A stretch of 50,817 bases of DNA from an uncultured Bacteroidales bacterium (GTDB taxonomy: Bacteria; Bacteroidota; Bacteroidia; Bacteroidales; UBA932), in NCBI GenBank assembly GCA_904501835.1, contig CAJGBW010000003.1, positions 1 to 50,817 on the forward strand. Direction: 5' to 3'. Made by a program: the position numbers and the translations under genes. The notes below the pieces were generated by a model, which was not told where the DNA came from, ran no database searches, and saw only the letters and a list, made by a program, of their open reading frames with translations. This document shows positions 1 to 8,985 of the stretch, piece after piece; position 1 is the stretch's first letter, and each line of letters opens with the position of its first letter.

Positions 1-2
1 AG

Positions 3-2657
3 GGTGTTCACGTGGTAACTGTCAACGACTACCTTGCCAAACGTGACTCCGAGTGGATGGGCCCTCTTTATATGTTCCATGGCTTGTCGGTGGATTGTAT
101 CGATAAGTATGACGCCAACATGGAAAAGGACAAACGTCGTGCTGCCTATAATTGTGATATTACCTTTGGTACCAATAATGAATTCGGTTTCGATTATTTG
201 AGAGACAATATGGCGACCGATCTGGGTGAACTCGTTCAGCGTAAGCATCACTTTGCAATTGTGGACGAGGTGGACTCTGTGTTGATCGATGACGCCCGTA
301 CACCTTTGATTATTTCAGGCCGTGCATCACGTAGCGAAGGAGGTGATATTGAACGATTTATGGAGTTCCGCCCCATGGTGCAGGAGCTTTACAACAAGCA
401 GCGCGCCTTGGTGGTGGAGGTGTTGAACAATGCCCGTAAATTGATTTCCGAGGGAAATGAGAAAGACGGTGGTCTCTTGCTTCTCCGTGCATACAAAGGT
501 CTTCCTAAATACAAGCCCTTGATTAAGTATTTAAGTGAGCCGGGTATCAAACTTTTGCTTCAGAAGACGGAGGACTACTATATGCAGGACAATGAAAGGG
601 AAATGCATATTGCAACCGACCCTTTGTATTTTGTCTTGAATGAAAAACAGAATACCATCGATATGACCGACAATGGTCATGAGGTGCTCAGTCAGCGTTT
701 GGATGATCCCAATTTCTTTGTGATTCCGGATGTGGGATCGGCGATGGCAGAGTTGTCCAAGGAAAATCTCAATGAGGCGCAGAAACAGCGTCGCAAGGAT
801 GAAATCATGGCGGATTTCGCTTTGAAGAGCGACCGTATCCATACTGTCAACCAATTGCTGAAGGCGTATGCGATGTTTGAAAAGGATGTCGATTATGTCA
901 TTATGGACAATAAGGTGAAGATTGTCGATGAGCAGACCGGTCGTATCATGGAAGGACGTCGTTGGAGCGATGGTTTGCATCAGGCGGTTGAGGCGAAAGA
1001 AAATGTGAAGGTGGAGGAATCCACCCAGACGATGGCGACCATTTCTTTGCAGAACTATTTCCGTATGTATCACAAACTTGCCGGTATGACCGGTACGGCA
1101 GAGACGGAAGCAGGTGAGTTCTGGAGTATCTATAAATTGGATGTGGTGGTGATTCCTACCAACAAGCCGATTGCCCGTCGTGATGAGACGGATTTGATTT
1201 ATAAGACCGAAGCGGCCAAATTCAATGCCGTGGTGGCGAAAATTGCTGATTTGATGAACGAGGGACGTCCGGTGCTTGTGGGTACGACGGATGTGGAGAC
1301 TTCTGAAAAAGTCAGCCGTATGTTGCGTATGCGCGGTATCAACCATCAGGTTCTCAATGCGAAACAGCATGCTCGCGAGGCGGAAGTGGTAGCTTTTGCC
1401 GGTCAGAAAGGCATGGTGACGATTGCGACCAATATGGCCGGTCGTGGAACGGATATCAAACTCTCCGAGGAGGTGCGTCAGGCCGGTGGTCTGGCCATTA
1501 TCGGCACCGAGCGTCATGACAGCCGTCGTGTGGACAGACAGTTGCGCGGTCGTGCCGGTCGTCAGGGAGACCCGGGTTCTTCCATTTTCTTCATTTCTTT
1601 GGAAGATAAATTGATGCGTCGTTTTGGCTCGGATAGAATTGCCGGATTGGTGGACCGTCTGGGTATGCCTGACAATGAGGCCTTGGAAAGTCCTATGCTC
1701 TCCAAACAGATTGAAAATTCCCAGAAGAAAGTGGAGGAAATCCATTTCGGTACCCGTAAGCGTCTGTTGGAATATGATGACGTGATGAATTCCCAGAGAG
1801 AGGTGATTTACACCAAACGTCGCAATGCTTTGCAGGGTGACAAGGTGGAAATCGATGTACTCAATATGATGCAGGATATGTCTCAAATCATTGTTGAAAA
1901 TGCCCGCGGTTATGATTTTGAGTCTTTCTCTGAATATGTGATGGCGACGCTTTCTGTGGACCTCGATTTCGACGAGGAATTCTACAACAAGGCAAAAAGC
2001 AGTCAGTTGGCGGAGAGATTGTTCCAACGTGTGCAGGATATCTACGCCCGTCGTATGGATTCATTGGCTGAAAAGGCATATCCTTTTATTAAAGAGGTGT
2101 ATGAGACGCATGGCTCAATGTATGTCAATATCGCTTTGCCTATTACCGATGGCCGTCGTACCAATCCTTTGACTTTGCCTTTCAATCTGAAGAAATGCTA
2201 TGAGACCCAGGGTAAGGAAATCGGTCGCACCTTGGCGAAATATATCACGCTCATCCAAATCGATAATCTCTGGAAAGAGCATTTGCAGGCGATGGATGAT
2301 TTGAAGCAGTCTGTGCAGAATGCTTCTTACGAGCAGAAAGACCCGCTGTTGGTGTATAAGTTAGAGAGCTTCAACCTCTTTACCGAGTTGTTGGAAAACT
2401 TGGATAAGAACATTCTGTCCTTCCTGCTTTTGGCGCAAATTCCATTGAGGGATGCTTCCCAGGCTCGTGAGGCGGCTCCTATCCGCAAACAGGATCCCGG
2501 CCGTTTCCAGACCAGCCGCAGCGATATGGTGACCAATGGCCCTCAGGAGAGGAGCAATATGCCGCTCAAGGTAGAGAAAACGGTAGGACGCAATGATCCC
2601 TGCCCTTGTGGTTCAGGTAAGAAATTCAAAAACTGTCACGGAAAAGATCTTAAGTAG
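3..2657 (+). CDS. secA: Protein translocase ATPase SecA (5' end cut by the window)
   Basis: SecA is the ATP-driven motor that pushes unfolded preproteins through SecYEG at the inner membrane. The reading frame is open to the window edge and begins GVHVVTVNDYLAKRD, the region just after the Walker A loop, so the N-terminal nucleotide-binding loop is missing here. Visible are the DEAD-type motif DEVDSVLIDDARTP, the helicase motifs TNMAGRGTDIKL and QLRGRAGRQGDPG, and the C-terminal zinc-binding tail CPCGSGKKFKNCHG that contacts SecB or ribosomes in other bacteria. A long insert follows the DEAD box, as in other Bacteroidota SecA proteins. A GTG at position 12 is internal and not the start. The bactofilin gene follows after 24 nt. 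Identity is certain; only the 5' end is unknown. Confidence 0.98.
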   Translation, partial: GVHVVTVNDYLAKRDSEWMGPLYMFHGLSVDCIDKYDANMEKDKRRAAYNCDITFGTNNEFGFDYLRDNMATDLGELVQRKHHFAIVDEVDSVLIDDARTPLIISGRASRSEGGDIERFMEFRPMVQELYNKQRALVVEVLNNARKLISEGNEKDGGLLLLRAYKGLPKYKPLIKYLSEPGIKLLLQKTEDYYMQDNEREMHIATDPLYFVLNEKQNTIDMTDNGHEVLSQRLDDPNFFVIPDVGSAMAELSKENLNEAQKQRRKDEIMADFALKSDRIHTVNQLLKAYAMFEKDVDYVIMDNKVKIVDEQTGRIMEGRRWSDGLHQAVEAKENVKVEESTQTMATISLQNYFRMYHKLAGMTGTAETEAGEFWSIYKLDVVVIPTNKPIARRDETDLIYKTEAAKFNAVVAKIADLMNEGRPVLVGTTDVETSEKVSRMLRMRGINHQVLNAKQHAREAEVVAFAGQKGMVTIATNMAGRGTDIKLSEEVRQAGGLAIIGTERHDSRRVDRQLRGRAGRQGDPGSSIFFISLEDKLMRRFGSDRIAGLVDRLGMPDNEALESPMLSKQIENSQKKVEEIHFGTRKRLLEYDDVMNSQREVIYTKRRNALQGDKVEIDVLNMMQDMSQIIVENARGYDFESFSEYVMATLSVDLDFDEEFYNKAKSSQLAERLFQRVQDIYARRMDSLAEKAYPFIKEVYETHGSMYVNIALPITDGRRTNPLTLPFNLKKCYETQGKEIGRTLAKYITLIQIDNLWKEHLQAMDDLKQSVQNASYEQKDPLLVYKLESFNLFTELLENLDKNILSFLLLAQIPLRDASQAREAAPIRKQDPGRFQTSRSDMVTNGPQERSNMPLKVEKTVGRNDPCPCGSGKKFKNCHGKDLK

Positions 2658-2681
2658 AAAAATATTAAAATTTATAAATGT

Positions 2682-3059
2682 ATGGCAAAAATGGAACAAA
2701 TCAATGTAAATACAGTCAGCCGTATTTCAGAGGGTACGTTCTTCAAAGGAACGATGGTATCTCCGCACGATATCCGTGTGGATGGCGATTTTGAAGGAGA
2801 TATCACGTCGGAAGGCAAAGTGGTAATCGGTGAATCCGCTACTTTTCTGGGAAATATAGTTTGCTCCGATTTGGATTTCTGGGGAAAAGTGAAAGGGGAT
2901 GTAGTGGTGAAGAATACCCTGTCTTTACACAATGGCTGCCAGATTAACGGCAACCTTAAAACCCGTAAACTTTATGTGGAAATGGGCTCTTCCTTCAATG
3001 GTACCTGTACCATGTTGGGTGAGGACGGAAACGCAGAAGTCAGCGAACAAGAAAGTTAA
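2682..3059 (+). CDS. Bactofilin-like polymer-forming cytoskeletal protein
   Basis: The 125-residue protein fits the bactofilin (DUF583) family: a short polar N-terminus, then a beta-helical core of glycine-punctuated hydrophobic turns (for example RVDGDFEGDITSEGKVVIGE and GKVKGDVVVKNTLSLHNG), then a polar, acidic tail ending SEQES. Bactofilins self-assemble into nucleotide-independent filaments near the membrane and often help localise cell-wall enzymes. No catalytic motif is expected or seen. The ATG at 2682 lies 24 nt after secA in A/T-rich sequence and is the first plausible start. It is on the same strand as secA and may share its transcript. The family call is firm; the cellular role here is not known. 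Confidence 0.88.
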   Translation: MAKMEQINVNTVSRISEGTFFKGTMVSPHDIRVDGDFEGDITSEGKVVIGESATFLGNIVCSDLDFWGKVKGDVVVKNTLSLHNGCQINGNLKTRKLYVEMGSSFNGTCTMLGEDGNAEVSEQES

Positions 3060-3064
3060 AATTA

Positions 3065-3077
3065 TGACATTTTGTCA
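3065..3077. promoter_or_regulatory. Dyad TGACA-TTT-TGTCA upstream of grpE-dnaJ
   Basis: Two perfect 5-bp arms, TGACA (3065-3069) and TGTCA (3073-3077), surround a 3-nt centre, 59 nt before the grpE start. The position before a heat-shock operon suggests an operator, but I do not recognise it as a named site. It is not a CIRCE element, which has 9-bp arms and a 9-bp spacer. Confidence 0.35.
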
Positions 3078-3081
3078 GTAA

Positions 3082-3115
3082 AAAGCCGGTGGCAAGCTAT
3101 TTGTCGTCCGGCTTT
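3082..3115 (+). terminator. Hairpin between the bactofilin gene and grpE
   Basis: An 8-bp perfect stem, aaagccgg (3082-3089) and ccggcttt (3108-3115), has an 18-nt loop and is followed by tatgg rather than a long T run. It could be a weak terminator or attenuator separating secA/bactofilin from grpE-dnaJ. It also argues against an upstream start for grpE, because translation from 3089 would run through it. Confidence 0.45.
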
Positions 3116-3136
3116 ATGGTTATAAATAAAAGAACT

Positions 3137-3682
3137 ATGTCAATAAAGAAAAATAAGAAAGAAGAGGCCAAAGAGACCGTGGTGGAAACGGCAGAAGAAT
3201 TGCTTACCAAAGAAAATGAAGGCCTGAAACAGGAAAATGAAGAGTTGAAGAAGAAGGTTGAGGAGGATAAGAACGACTATTTGAGGTTGATGGCGGATTT
3301 TGAAAATTTCAGACGTCATAGCGCAGAAGATAGACTCAAACTTATTTCGACCGCTTCTGCTGACTTGATCAAGGGAATGCTTCCCGTGTTGGATGATTGC
3401 GAGAGAGCCATCAAGATGCTGGAGCAGACAGAGGGAGAGAATTCATCTTCTTTGGAGGGTGTTCAGTTGATTTTCAATAAATTACTGGATTATTTGAAAG
3501 GAAAGGGTTTGGCGATGATTGAGGCGAAAGGCGCGGATTTCAATACGGATTTCCACGAGGCGGTGGCTCAATTCCCTGTACAGGATGAGGCGATGAAGGG
3601 AAAGGTCTTTGATGTGGCTTTGACCGGATATACCTTGGGCGGAGAGATTCTTCGTCATGCAAAAGTTGTTGTAGGAATTTAA
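3137..3682 (+). CDS. grpE: Nucleotide exchange factor GrpE
   Basis: GrpE releases ADP from DnaK in the DnaK-DnaJ-GrpE chaperone cycle. The 181-residue product starts MSIKKNKKEEAKE, has a long charged coiled coil (roughly residues 20-75, KENEGLKQENEELKKKVEE) and then the GrpE core with LRLMADFENFRRHSAEDR, LLPVLDD-like text (LPVLDDCERA) and the C-terminal beta domain GYTLGGEILRHAKVVVG. An in-frame TTG 48 nt upstream would extend it, but lies in the hairpin, so the ATG at 3137 is preferred. It ends one nucleotide before dnaJ, which indicates co-transcription. No dnaK is in the window. Confidence 0.96.
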   Translation: MSIKKNKKEEAKETVVETAEELLTKENEGLKQENEELKKKVEEDKNDYLRLMADFENFRRHSAEDRLKLISTASADLIKGMLPVLDDCERAIKMLEQTEGENSSSLEGVQLIFNKLLDYLKGKGLAMIEAKGADFNTDFHEAVAQFPVQDEAMKGKVFDVALTGYTLGGEILRHAKVVVGI

Positions 3683-3683
3683 T

Positions 3684-4889
3684 ATGGCACAAAAAAGAGA
3701 TTATTACGAAGTCCTGGGCGTTGGCAAGAATGCCAGCGAGCAGGAAATCAAAAGCGCCTATCGAAAGTTGGCGATAAAATACCATCCTGACAAGCACCTG
3801 AATGATACGGAGGCGCAAAAAAAGGAGGCTGAAGAGAAATTCAAGGAGGCTTCCGAGGCGTATTCTGTCTTGAGTGATGCAGAGAAGAAAGCTCGCTATG
3901 ATCAGTTCGGACATGCCGGTGTAGATGGTGCTGCCGGTGGTGCCGGTTTTGGTGGCGGCTGGGAAAATGTCAACGATGTTCTCCGCGATTTGTTCGGCGG
4001 TGGCTTTGGCGGTTTCGGAGGTTTTGATTTTGGTGGTTTCGGCGGTTTTGGCGGCGGAAGTCAGCGTCAGCGTACGCCGCGCGGCCGTGATATCCGTACG
4101 CGTGTCAAATTGACTTTGGAGGAAATTGCCAGCGGTTGTGAAAAGGAAATTACCTTGGATAGAAATACCTCTTGTCCTGATTGTGGCGGCAAAGGTGCCA
4201 AAAATTCATCCGATATTAAAGATTGTCCGGCTTGTCATGGTACCGGACAAATCAAAAGGGTATCTACCGGTATTTTCGGTATGCAGACCGTACAATACTC
4301 TACTTGCCAACAGTGTGGCGGTGAGGGTAAAATCATCAATAATCCTTGTAAAAGCTGTAATGGTAGCGGCCTGATTCGTAAACGTCAGACCATTCGTGTC
4401 CGTATCCCTGCAGGTGTGCAGGATGGGATGCAGATTACCATTCCCGGAGAAGGACATGCGGCCAAGAATAACGGAGTCAATGGTAATCTTCTTCTGGTTG
4501 TGGAGGAAATTCCCAACCGTGATTTCAAACGAAATGGCGCCGATTTGCTCTATACCAAAATTTTGACGGTCGGACAGGCTTGTTTGGGATGCGAGGTGCA
4601 GATTCCTTGTATTGACGGAAGCACCCATACGGCCAAAGTGGAGCCGGGTACGCAATCCGGTTATATGGTGAAACTCCGCGGAAAAGGATTGCCGGAGATC
4701 GATTCTTATGGAAATTCTTCCAGTCGGGGTGATATGTATATCCGTTATGTGGTGTATATCCCTAAAAAATTGTCTCGTGAAGAGAAAGATATCTTGCGTC
4801 AGCTCGATATGAGTGATAATTTCAAGCCGACCGAGAAAAATAACGAAGACCGTTCTTTCTTTGACCGTTTGAAAGATTTGTTTAATTAA
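3684..4889 (+). CDS. dnaJ: Chaperone DnaJ (type I Hsp40)
   Basis: DnaJ delivers unfolded clients to DnaK and stimulates its ATPase. The 401-residue protein has the full type I layout: J-domain with the HPD triad at residues 34-36, a Gly/Phe-rich linker (about 81-130), four zinc-binding CxxCxGxG repeats (CPDCGGKG, CPACHGTG, CQQCGGEG, CKSCNGSG, about 160-235) and two C-terminal substrate-binding beta domains. All zinc ligands are present. It follows grpE after one nucleotide, so the two form a heat-shock pair. The next gene starts 20 nt downstream without a clear terminator, so transcription may continue. Confidence 0.98.
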   Translation: MAQKRDYYEVLGVGKNASEQEIKSAYRKLAIKYHPDKHLNDTEAQKKEAEEKFKEASEAYSVLSDAEKKARYDQFGHAGVDGAAGGAGFGGGWENVNDVLRDLFGGGFGGFGGFDFGGFGGFGGGSQRQRTPRGRDIRTRVKLTLEEIASGCEKEITLDRNTSCPDCGGKGAKNSSDIKDCPACHGTGQIKRVSTGIFGMQTVQYSTCQQCGGEGKIINNPCKSCNGSGLIRKRQTIRVRIPAGVQDGMQITIPGEGHAAKNNGVNGNLLLVVEEIPNRDFKRNGADLLYTKILTVGQACLGCEVQIPCIDGSTHTAKVEPGTQSGYMVKLRGKGLPEIDSYGNSSSRGDMYIRYVVYIPKKLSREEKDILRQLDMSDNFKPTEKNNEDRSFFDRLKDLFN

Positions 4890-4909
4890 CAACCATAAAT
4901 GATAATAAT

Positions 4910-5980
4910 ATGACTCCTGTAGAAATCATCCAGCAATTTCAAATAGAGGGTAAGGTTCTGGAAGTCAAGCCGATGGGCGAGGGCTTTATCAATGATACCC
5001 TGATTGTCAAAACAGAAGGAGAGGCGCCCGATTACATTTTACAGCGCAAGAACCATTTGGTTTTTCCCGATGTTCCTGCCATGATGGACAATATTGTGGC
5101 GGTGACCGAGCATATCAAGGCGAAAGTCGCCGACCCGAGCCGTGAGACCTTGACGGTTATCCCTACTATTGACGGAAAATATTATTATCAGGACGGAGAG
5201 AATTTCTGGGCGGTATGTACCTTGATTCCCGGGGTGCTTTCTTATGTGAAGGCTGATACTGTGGATTTGGCTTATCAGGGCGGTGTGGGCATCGGGCGCT
5301 TCCAGACCTTGCTGGCCGACTTTGACAAGACCCTCGCGGTGACCTTGAAGGGTTTTCACGATATGGCCTATCGTTTTGAGGAATGGGACAAGGCCATCCG
5401 CGAAGACAAGGCGGGCCGTGTGGCTTCGGTGCAGGAGGAAATATCATGGATTGAATCGCGCCGTAAGGAAATGAGTGACTTTTATGCTTTGATTCAAAAT
5501 GGAACCATTCCGACGCGGGTTGCGCACAACGATACCAAAATCAGCAACATTCTGTTCAATACCGATGGTTCTGTTCTCTGCGCCATTGACTTGGATACGG
5601 TAATGAGCAGTACTTCGCTCAATGATGTGGGGGATGCGTTGCGTTCTTATACCAACATTACTTTTGAAGATGATCCCAACTATGAAAATGTAGCCATGGA
5701 TATCCAGATGTTTGAGGCTTGGATCAAAGGTTATCTCTCTGAAAGAAAGGATACCTTGACGGATTCAGAAAAGGAATATCTCGCTTTTTCCGGCCGTTTT
5801 ATCACCTACGAACAGGTACTTCGTTTCTTGATGGATTATATCAATGGTGATACCTATTATAAAATTAAATATCCCGAGCACAACTTGGTGCGTACGCGTT
5901 CTCAATATGCCTTGCTTTGCAGCATGGAGGCGCAGTATGAGACTATGCAGAATATCGTAAAAGACTTGTTGCGCGCATGA
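4910..5980 (+). CDS. APH-fold kinase, probably of a sugar or other small molecule
   Basis: The 356-residue protein belongs to the aminoglycoside phosphotransferase/choline kinase fold. The catalytic loop is clear: HNDTKISN at 206-213 (Asp208 as base, Asn213 as metal ligand), followed by the metal-binding segment AIDLDTVM with Asp227/Asp229 in place of the usual DxD/DFG. The N-terminus (LEVKPMGEGFINDTLIV, 17-33) is the nucleotide-binding lobe. The overall layout resembles N-acetylhexosamine 1-kinases and related Bacteroidota kinases more than drug-resistance enzymes. It overlaps the next gene by four bases (ATGA), so the products are probably made together; that neighbour is carbohydrate-binding-like, which supports a sugar substrate. 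The substrate is inferred, not seen. Confidence 0.75.
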   Translation: MTPVEIIQQFQIEGKVLEVKPMGEGFINDTLIVKTEGEAPDYILQRKNHLVFPDVPAMMDNIVAVTEHIKAKVADPSRETLTVIPTIDGKYYYQDGENFWAVCTLIPGVLSYVKADTVDLAYQGGVGIGRFQTLLADFDKTLAVTLKGFHDMAYRFEEWDKAIREDKAGRVASVQEEISWIESRRKEMSDFYALIQNGTIPTRVAHNDTKISNILFNTDGSVLCAIDLDTVMSSTSLNDVGDALRSYTNITFEDDPNYENVAMDIQMFEAWIKGYLSERKDTLTDSEKEYLAFSGRFITYEQVLRFLMDYINGDTYYKIKYPEHNLVRTRSQYALLCSMEAQYETMQNIVKDLLRA

Positions 5981-6540
5981 AAGATAAAGTAGCTGTAATT
6001 AATTGGCCGGAGCAATTTCCGGATTGCCCTGAGGTTTCATTTTCTTTGGAGAATACAGGCGATACGCTCCAACTCAATTTTAAGGTGCGTGAGGACCGCA
6101 GTATTGCGCGCAGTACTTTTGACAATGACAGAGTGTGGGAAGATTCGTGCGTAGAATTCTTCATTCAGTTTGAAGGGGAGCAGGAGTACTACAATTTGGA
6201 GGCTTCTTGTAACGGTTTTATTCTCTTGGGATACCGCAAAGATCGTTCTTCGGCAGAGCATGCACCGCAAGAGGTGATGGATAAAATTATTCGCAAACCC
6301 TCTTTGGGCAAAGGCGTGGTTTTTGAAGAGCAGCACATCGAAGAATGGACGCTTGCTTTGGAAATACCGGTGGAAGCGTTCTGGAAGAGTAACTTGAAGG
6401 ATTTTTCAACCGTTAAAGCCAAGGGGAATTTTTATAAGATAGCCGATGCTCTTGCGCGTCCGCACTATGTAAGCTGGGCGCCCATCAGCACGGAAAAGCC
6501 GGATTATCATCGTCCGGAATTTTTCCAAAATATATTATAG
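5977..6540 (+). CDS. CBM9-like (DOMON-type) carbohydrate-binding domain protein
   Basis: This 187-residue protein resembles stand-alone carbohydrate-binding module 9 / DOMON-like beta-sandwich proteins found in Bacteroidota. Indicative text includes DNDRVWEDSCVEFFIQFEGE (about 49-68), the WEDSCVEFF-type signature of the family, YYNLEASCNGFILLGYR, WTLALEIPVEAF and a C-terminal NFYKIADALARPHYVSWAPI. No signal peptide is visible, so it is probably cytoplasmic, unlike modules attached to secreted hydrolases. Its ATG overlaps the stop of the upstream kinase gene. Whether it binds a sugar or acts as an enzyme accessory is unknown. Confidence 0.7.
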   Translation: MKDKVAVINWPEQFPDCPEVSFSLENTGDTLQLNFKVREDRSIARSTFDNDRVWEDSCVEFFIQFEGEQEYYNLEASCNGFILLGYRKDRSSAEHAPQEVMDKIIRKPSLGKGVVFEEQHIEEWTLALEIPVEAFWKSNLKDFSTVKAKGNFYKIADALARPHYVSWAPISTEKPDYHRPEFFQNIL

Positions 6541-6549
6541 TCATTTCTA

Positions 6550-8961
6550 GTGAAAAAAGTTTGGGCGCTTTTCGTATTCCTTTTTTGTATAGGGATAGAA
6601 CTCTTTGCTGACAATAATTGGTTCTCCCTCCCGTCTGTGGACCCGGAGAGAGATAGTGCCGCTGTGCTTCTTATGAGGCATAAGTTGGATTCTGTGCGAA
6701 AGCAAGAAAATCGTCCTACCGTTGCGCTGGTGTTGGCAGGAGGCGGTGCGAAAGGTGCCGCACACATCGGTGTGTTGAAATGTATAGAGGAACTGAATAT
6801 CCCTATTGACCTTATTACGGGGACGAGTATGGGAGGTTTGGTCGGAGGTCTCTATGCCATGGGATATTCGGCCGAAAAACTGGATTCGCTGATGCGTTCT
6901 ATCGATTGGAGTGTGATGATGAGCGATAAGGTGGATAAGAAATACACCAGTTATCTGGATAAGACTTACAAAGAGCAGTTTGTATTGAGTATTCCCTTTT
7001 ATTACGAGAATGAGCAATGGATGAATCGTATCGTACAGGATGATTATTTCTATGCTGAAAATTCTCTGCCGAAGCCTTTTCGCTTGGGATTTCCGGATGG
7101 CTATCTGTATGGTCTGAACGTAAATAATATGCTCTCTTCCTTGACGGTGGGGTATCAGGACAGTATTTCTTTTGCCAATCTTCCCATTCCTTATTTCTGT
7201 GTGGCGGCAGATCTGGTGACAAGTCGTGAAAAGAATTGGACGGAAGGAAGTCTGATACGCGCCATGCGTTCCACCATGAGTATTCCTTTCTTGTTTAAGC
7301 CTGTGCGTGAAAAAGGGGCGGTGCTGATTGACGGAGGTGTGCGCAACAATATGCCGGTGGATATAGCCAAAGCGATGGGGGCGGATATCATCATTGCTGT
7401 GGATCTTTCGCACTCTTCCGCATCGACGACAAATGTCAATACCATTGTGGATATAAGCATGCAGATTGTCACGATGATGGGAGCAGAGGTTTATAAAAAC
7501 AATCTCCAGTATATCGATGTGAGTCTTCATCCCGATATGGATGGATATAACATGATGAGTTTTTCCTCTGAACAAATTTCCGATATCATTGCGCGCGGCT
7601 ATTATGAGGCAAGACACCATATAGATGAATTGTACGCCGTGGCGATGAAGACGGGAGCTGTTGGGACGAAGTTGTCTGCGCCAAAAGCGGTTGATATCGG
7701 GCAGACTTCCATCTATTTTCGCTCTGTCAATTTTACCGGAATCAATCAGGATGAGCAGGATTATTTCAGACATCGCTTGAAGTTGGATTTGTCAAAACCC
7801 TATACCAAAAAGGAATTGGAAGCGATAGTGTCCGTCATCTATGCGACCGGTTGTTTCGAGAATGTCTTCTATCATGTTACAGGGGCTGCGGAGCCCTATG
7901 ATTTGAATTTTGTTTGTCGGAAGGGCCCTGTGCATCGTGTCGGTCTGGGAGCCAGAGGGGATTCGCAGGATTTGATTTCTTTGGCGCTTCATGTCGGTTT
8001 GTGGGACAATCGTCTTTATGGATCGAAATTGGATACCAAAATCAAGTTGGGACTGTGCCCGAGCCTGGATATTGAATATGCTTACCGTTTTAAGACCGGT
8101 CCGAAACTTTGTGTCATCTTTGATACGCGCTATGCGGATATCGACGCTTCAAATCATTCTTATATTTCAGCCTCTTCAGACAATGCGTATGCCAAACGTT
8201 TCAGGATGTGGACCAACGATTTGAGTTTTCTGGTTCGTACCTTGAAACAGCCTTATCTGGATGCGTATGCAGGGATTAATATAGGTAATATCCCGTATTA
8301 CAATCTCAATGATGTGTCACGCATGGATTGGCAAATCCACCAAAAAGTGATCGGGCGATTGACCTTTGATACACGCGATGATAATTACTTTACCCAGAGC
8401 GGTAGTCTGTTGAAATTGGATTATGACCTTGTTTTTGGCAGTAATCAATTCAATCAGAATGGCATACCTTCCTCTCCGGAGACGACATTCCCGGCTTATC
8501 ATGTTGCGGCCATTGAGCTCTCTCGCTCTTTTCCTATAGGGAATTTCTCCATAACGACAGCCCTCAGGGGGCGTTTTGTGTCGGAATCTTATGATAAAAT
8601 TCTTTTCTTTGATAGAAACTATATAGGCGGCTATGTCAATGGCTTGTTTACCTCTCATCATAGGGCTATGCCTTGTTTTACGGGTGTAAACGAATTCAAA
8701 CCCATTGTGGCTACCGCGAATGTAGATTTTCGTTATTGTTTCGCCGAGAAGAATTTTATTACTTTGACGGCCTCTACATTGAATCAGGCGGATAATTTCA
8801 AGCAAATGAATTTCAGAACGGACGATGATTCCTTTGTATATGGATTTTCTTTGCAGTATGGAAGAAAGACTTTCTTGGGACCGCTTCGTTTCGGCTTGAA
8901 TTGGAACAGCATCAATGTTAAAGAGGTAGGTGTGTATCTCGGTTGGGGATACGATTTTTAA
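6550..8961 (+). CDS. Patatin-like phospholipase fused to an outer-membrane beta-barrel
   Basis: The 803-residue protein starts at GTG (no closer ATG exists) with a signal peptide of about 20 residues (KKVWALFVFLFCIGIELFA). A patatin lipase domain follows: oxyanion loop GGGAKG at 64-69, nucleophile elbow GTSMGG with Ser93, and the second member of the Ser-Asp dyad in DGG (Asp261). After about residue 375 come a POTRA-like segment and a C-terminal barrel ending in WGYDF, with the terminal Phe typical of outer-membrane proteins. This is the type Vd/PlpD-like or RssA-Omp85-like architecture: a lipase held at or passed through the outer membrane. The active site looks intact. The biological lipid substrate is not known. 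Confidence 0.92.
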   Translation: MKKVWALFVFLFCIGIELFADNNWFSLPSVDPERDSAAVLLMRHKLDSVRKQENRPTVALVLAGGGAKGAAHIGVLKCIEELNIPIDLITGTSMGGLVGGLYAMGYSAEKLDSLMRSIDWSVMMSDKVDKKYTSYLDKTYKEQFVLSIPFYYENEQWMNRIVQDDYFYAENSLPKPFRLGFPDGYLYGLNVNNMLSSLTVGYQDSISFANLPIPYFCVAADLVTSREKNWTEGSLIRAMRSTMSIPFLFKPVREKGAVLIDGGVRNNMPVDIAKAMGADIIIAVDLSHSSASTTNVNTIVDISMQIVTMMGAEVYKNNLQYIDVSLHPDMDGYNMMSFSSEQISDIIARGYYEARHHIDELYAVAMKTGAVGTKLSAPKAVDIGQTSIYFRSVNFTGINQDEQDYFRHRLKLDLSKPYTKKELEAIVSVIYATGCFENVFYHVTGAAEPYDLNFVCRKGPVHRVGLGARGDSQDLISLALHVGLWDNRLYGSKLDTKIKLGLCPSLDIEYAYRFKTGPKLCVIFDTRYADIDASNHSYISASSDNAYAKRFRMWTNDLSFLVRTLKQPYLDAYAGINIGNIPYYNLNDVSRMDWQIHQKVIGRLTFDTRDDNYFTQSGSLLKLDYDLVFGSNQFNQNGIPSSPETTFPAYHVAAIELSRSFPIGNFSITTALRGRFVSESYDKILFFDRNYIGGYVNGLFTSHHRAMPCFTGVNEFKPIVATANVDFRYCFAEKNFITLTASTLNQADNFKQMNFRTDDDSFVYGFSLQYGRKTFLGPLRFGLNWNSINVKEVGVYLGWGYDF

Positions 8962-8985
8962 TCAACAATCATTATTTTGAGTCCT

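Noticed and set aside
12..14. GTG at position 12 as the start of secA
   Set aside because: The frame continues to the window edge with the conserved GVHVVTVNDY segment, so the gene starts before the window.
531..2027. 498-codon open frame antisense to secA
   Set aside because: It lies wholly within a certain gene, its translation is rich in His, Arg and Thr in a pattern set by the secA codons, and it matches no family.
3089..3136. Upstream extension of grpE from TTG 3089
   Set aside because: It overlaps the hairpin at 3082-3115 and adds residues unlike GrpE; the ATG at 3137 gives a normal N-terminus.
4910..5980. Aminoglycoside resistance gene
   Set aside because: The APH fold is shared by many metabolic kinases; the gene is core-like in composition and coupled to a carbohydrate-binding-like gene.
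6547..7773. 408-codon open frame antisense to the patatin gene
   Set aside because: It mirrors the coding strand of a well-supported protein and has no recognisable domain or start context.
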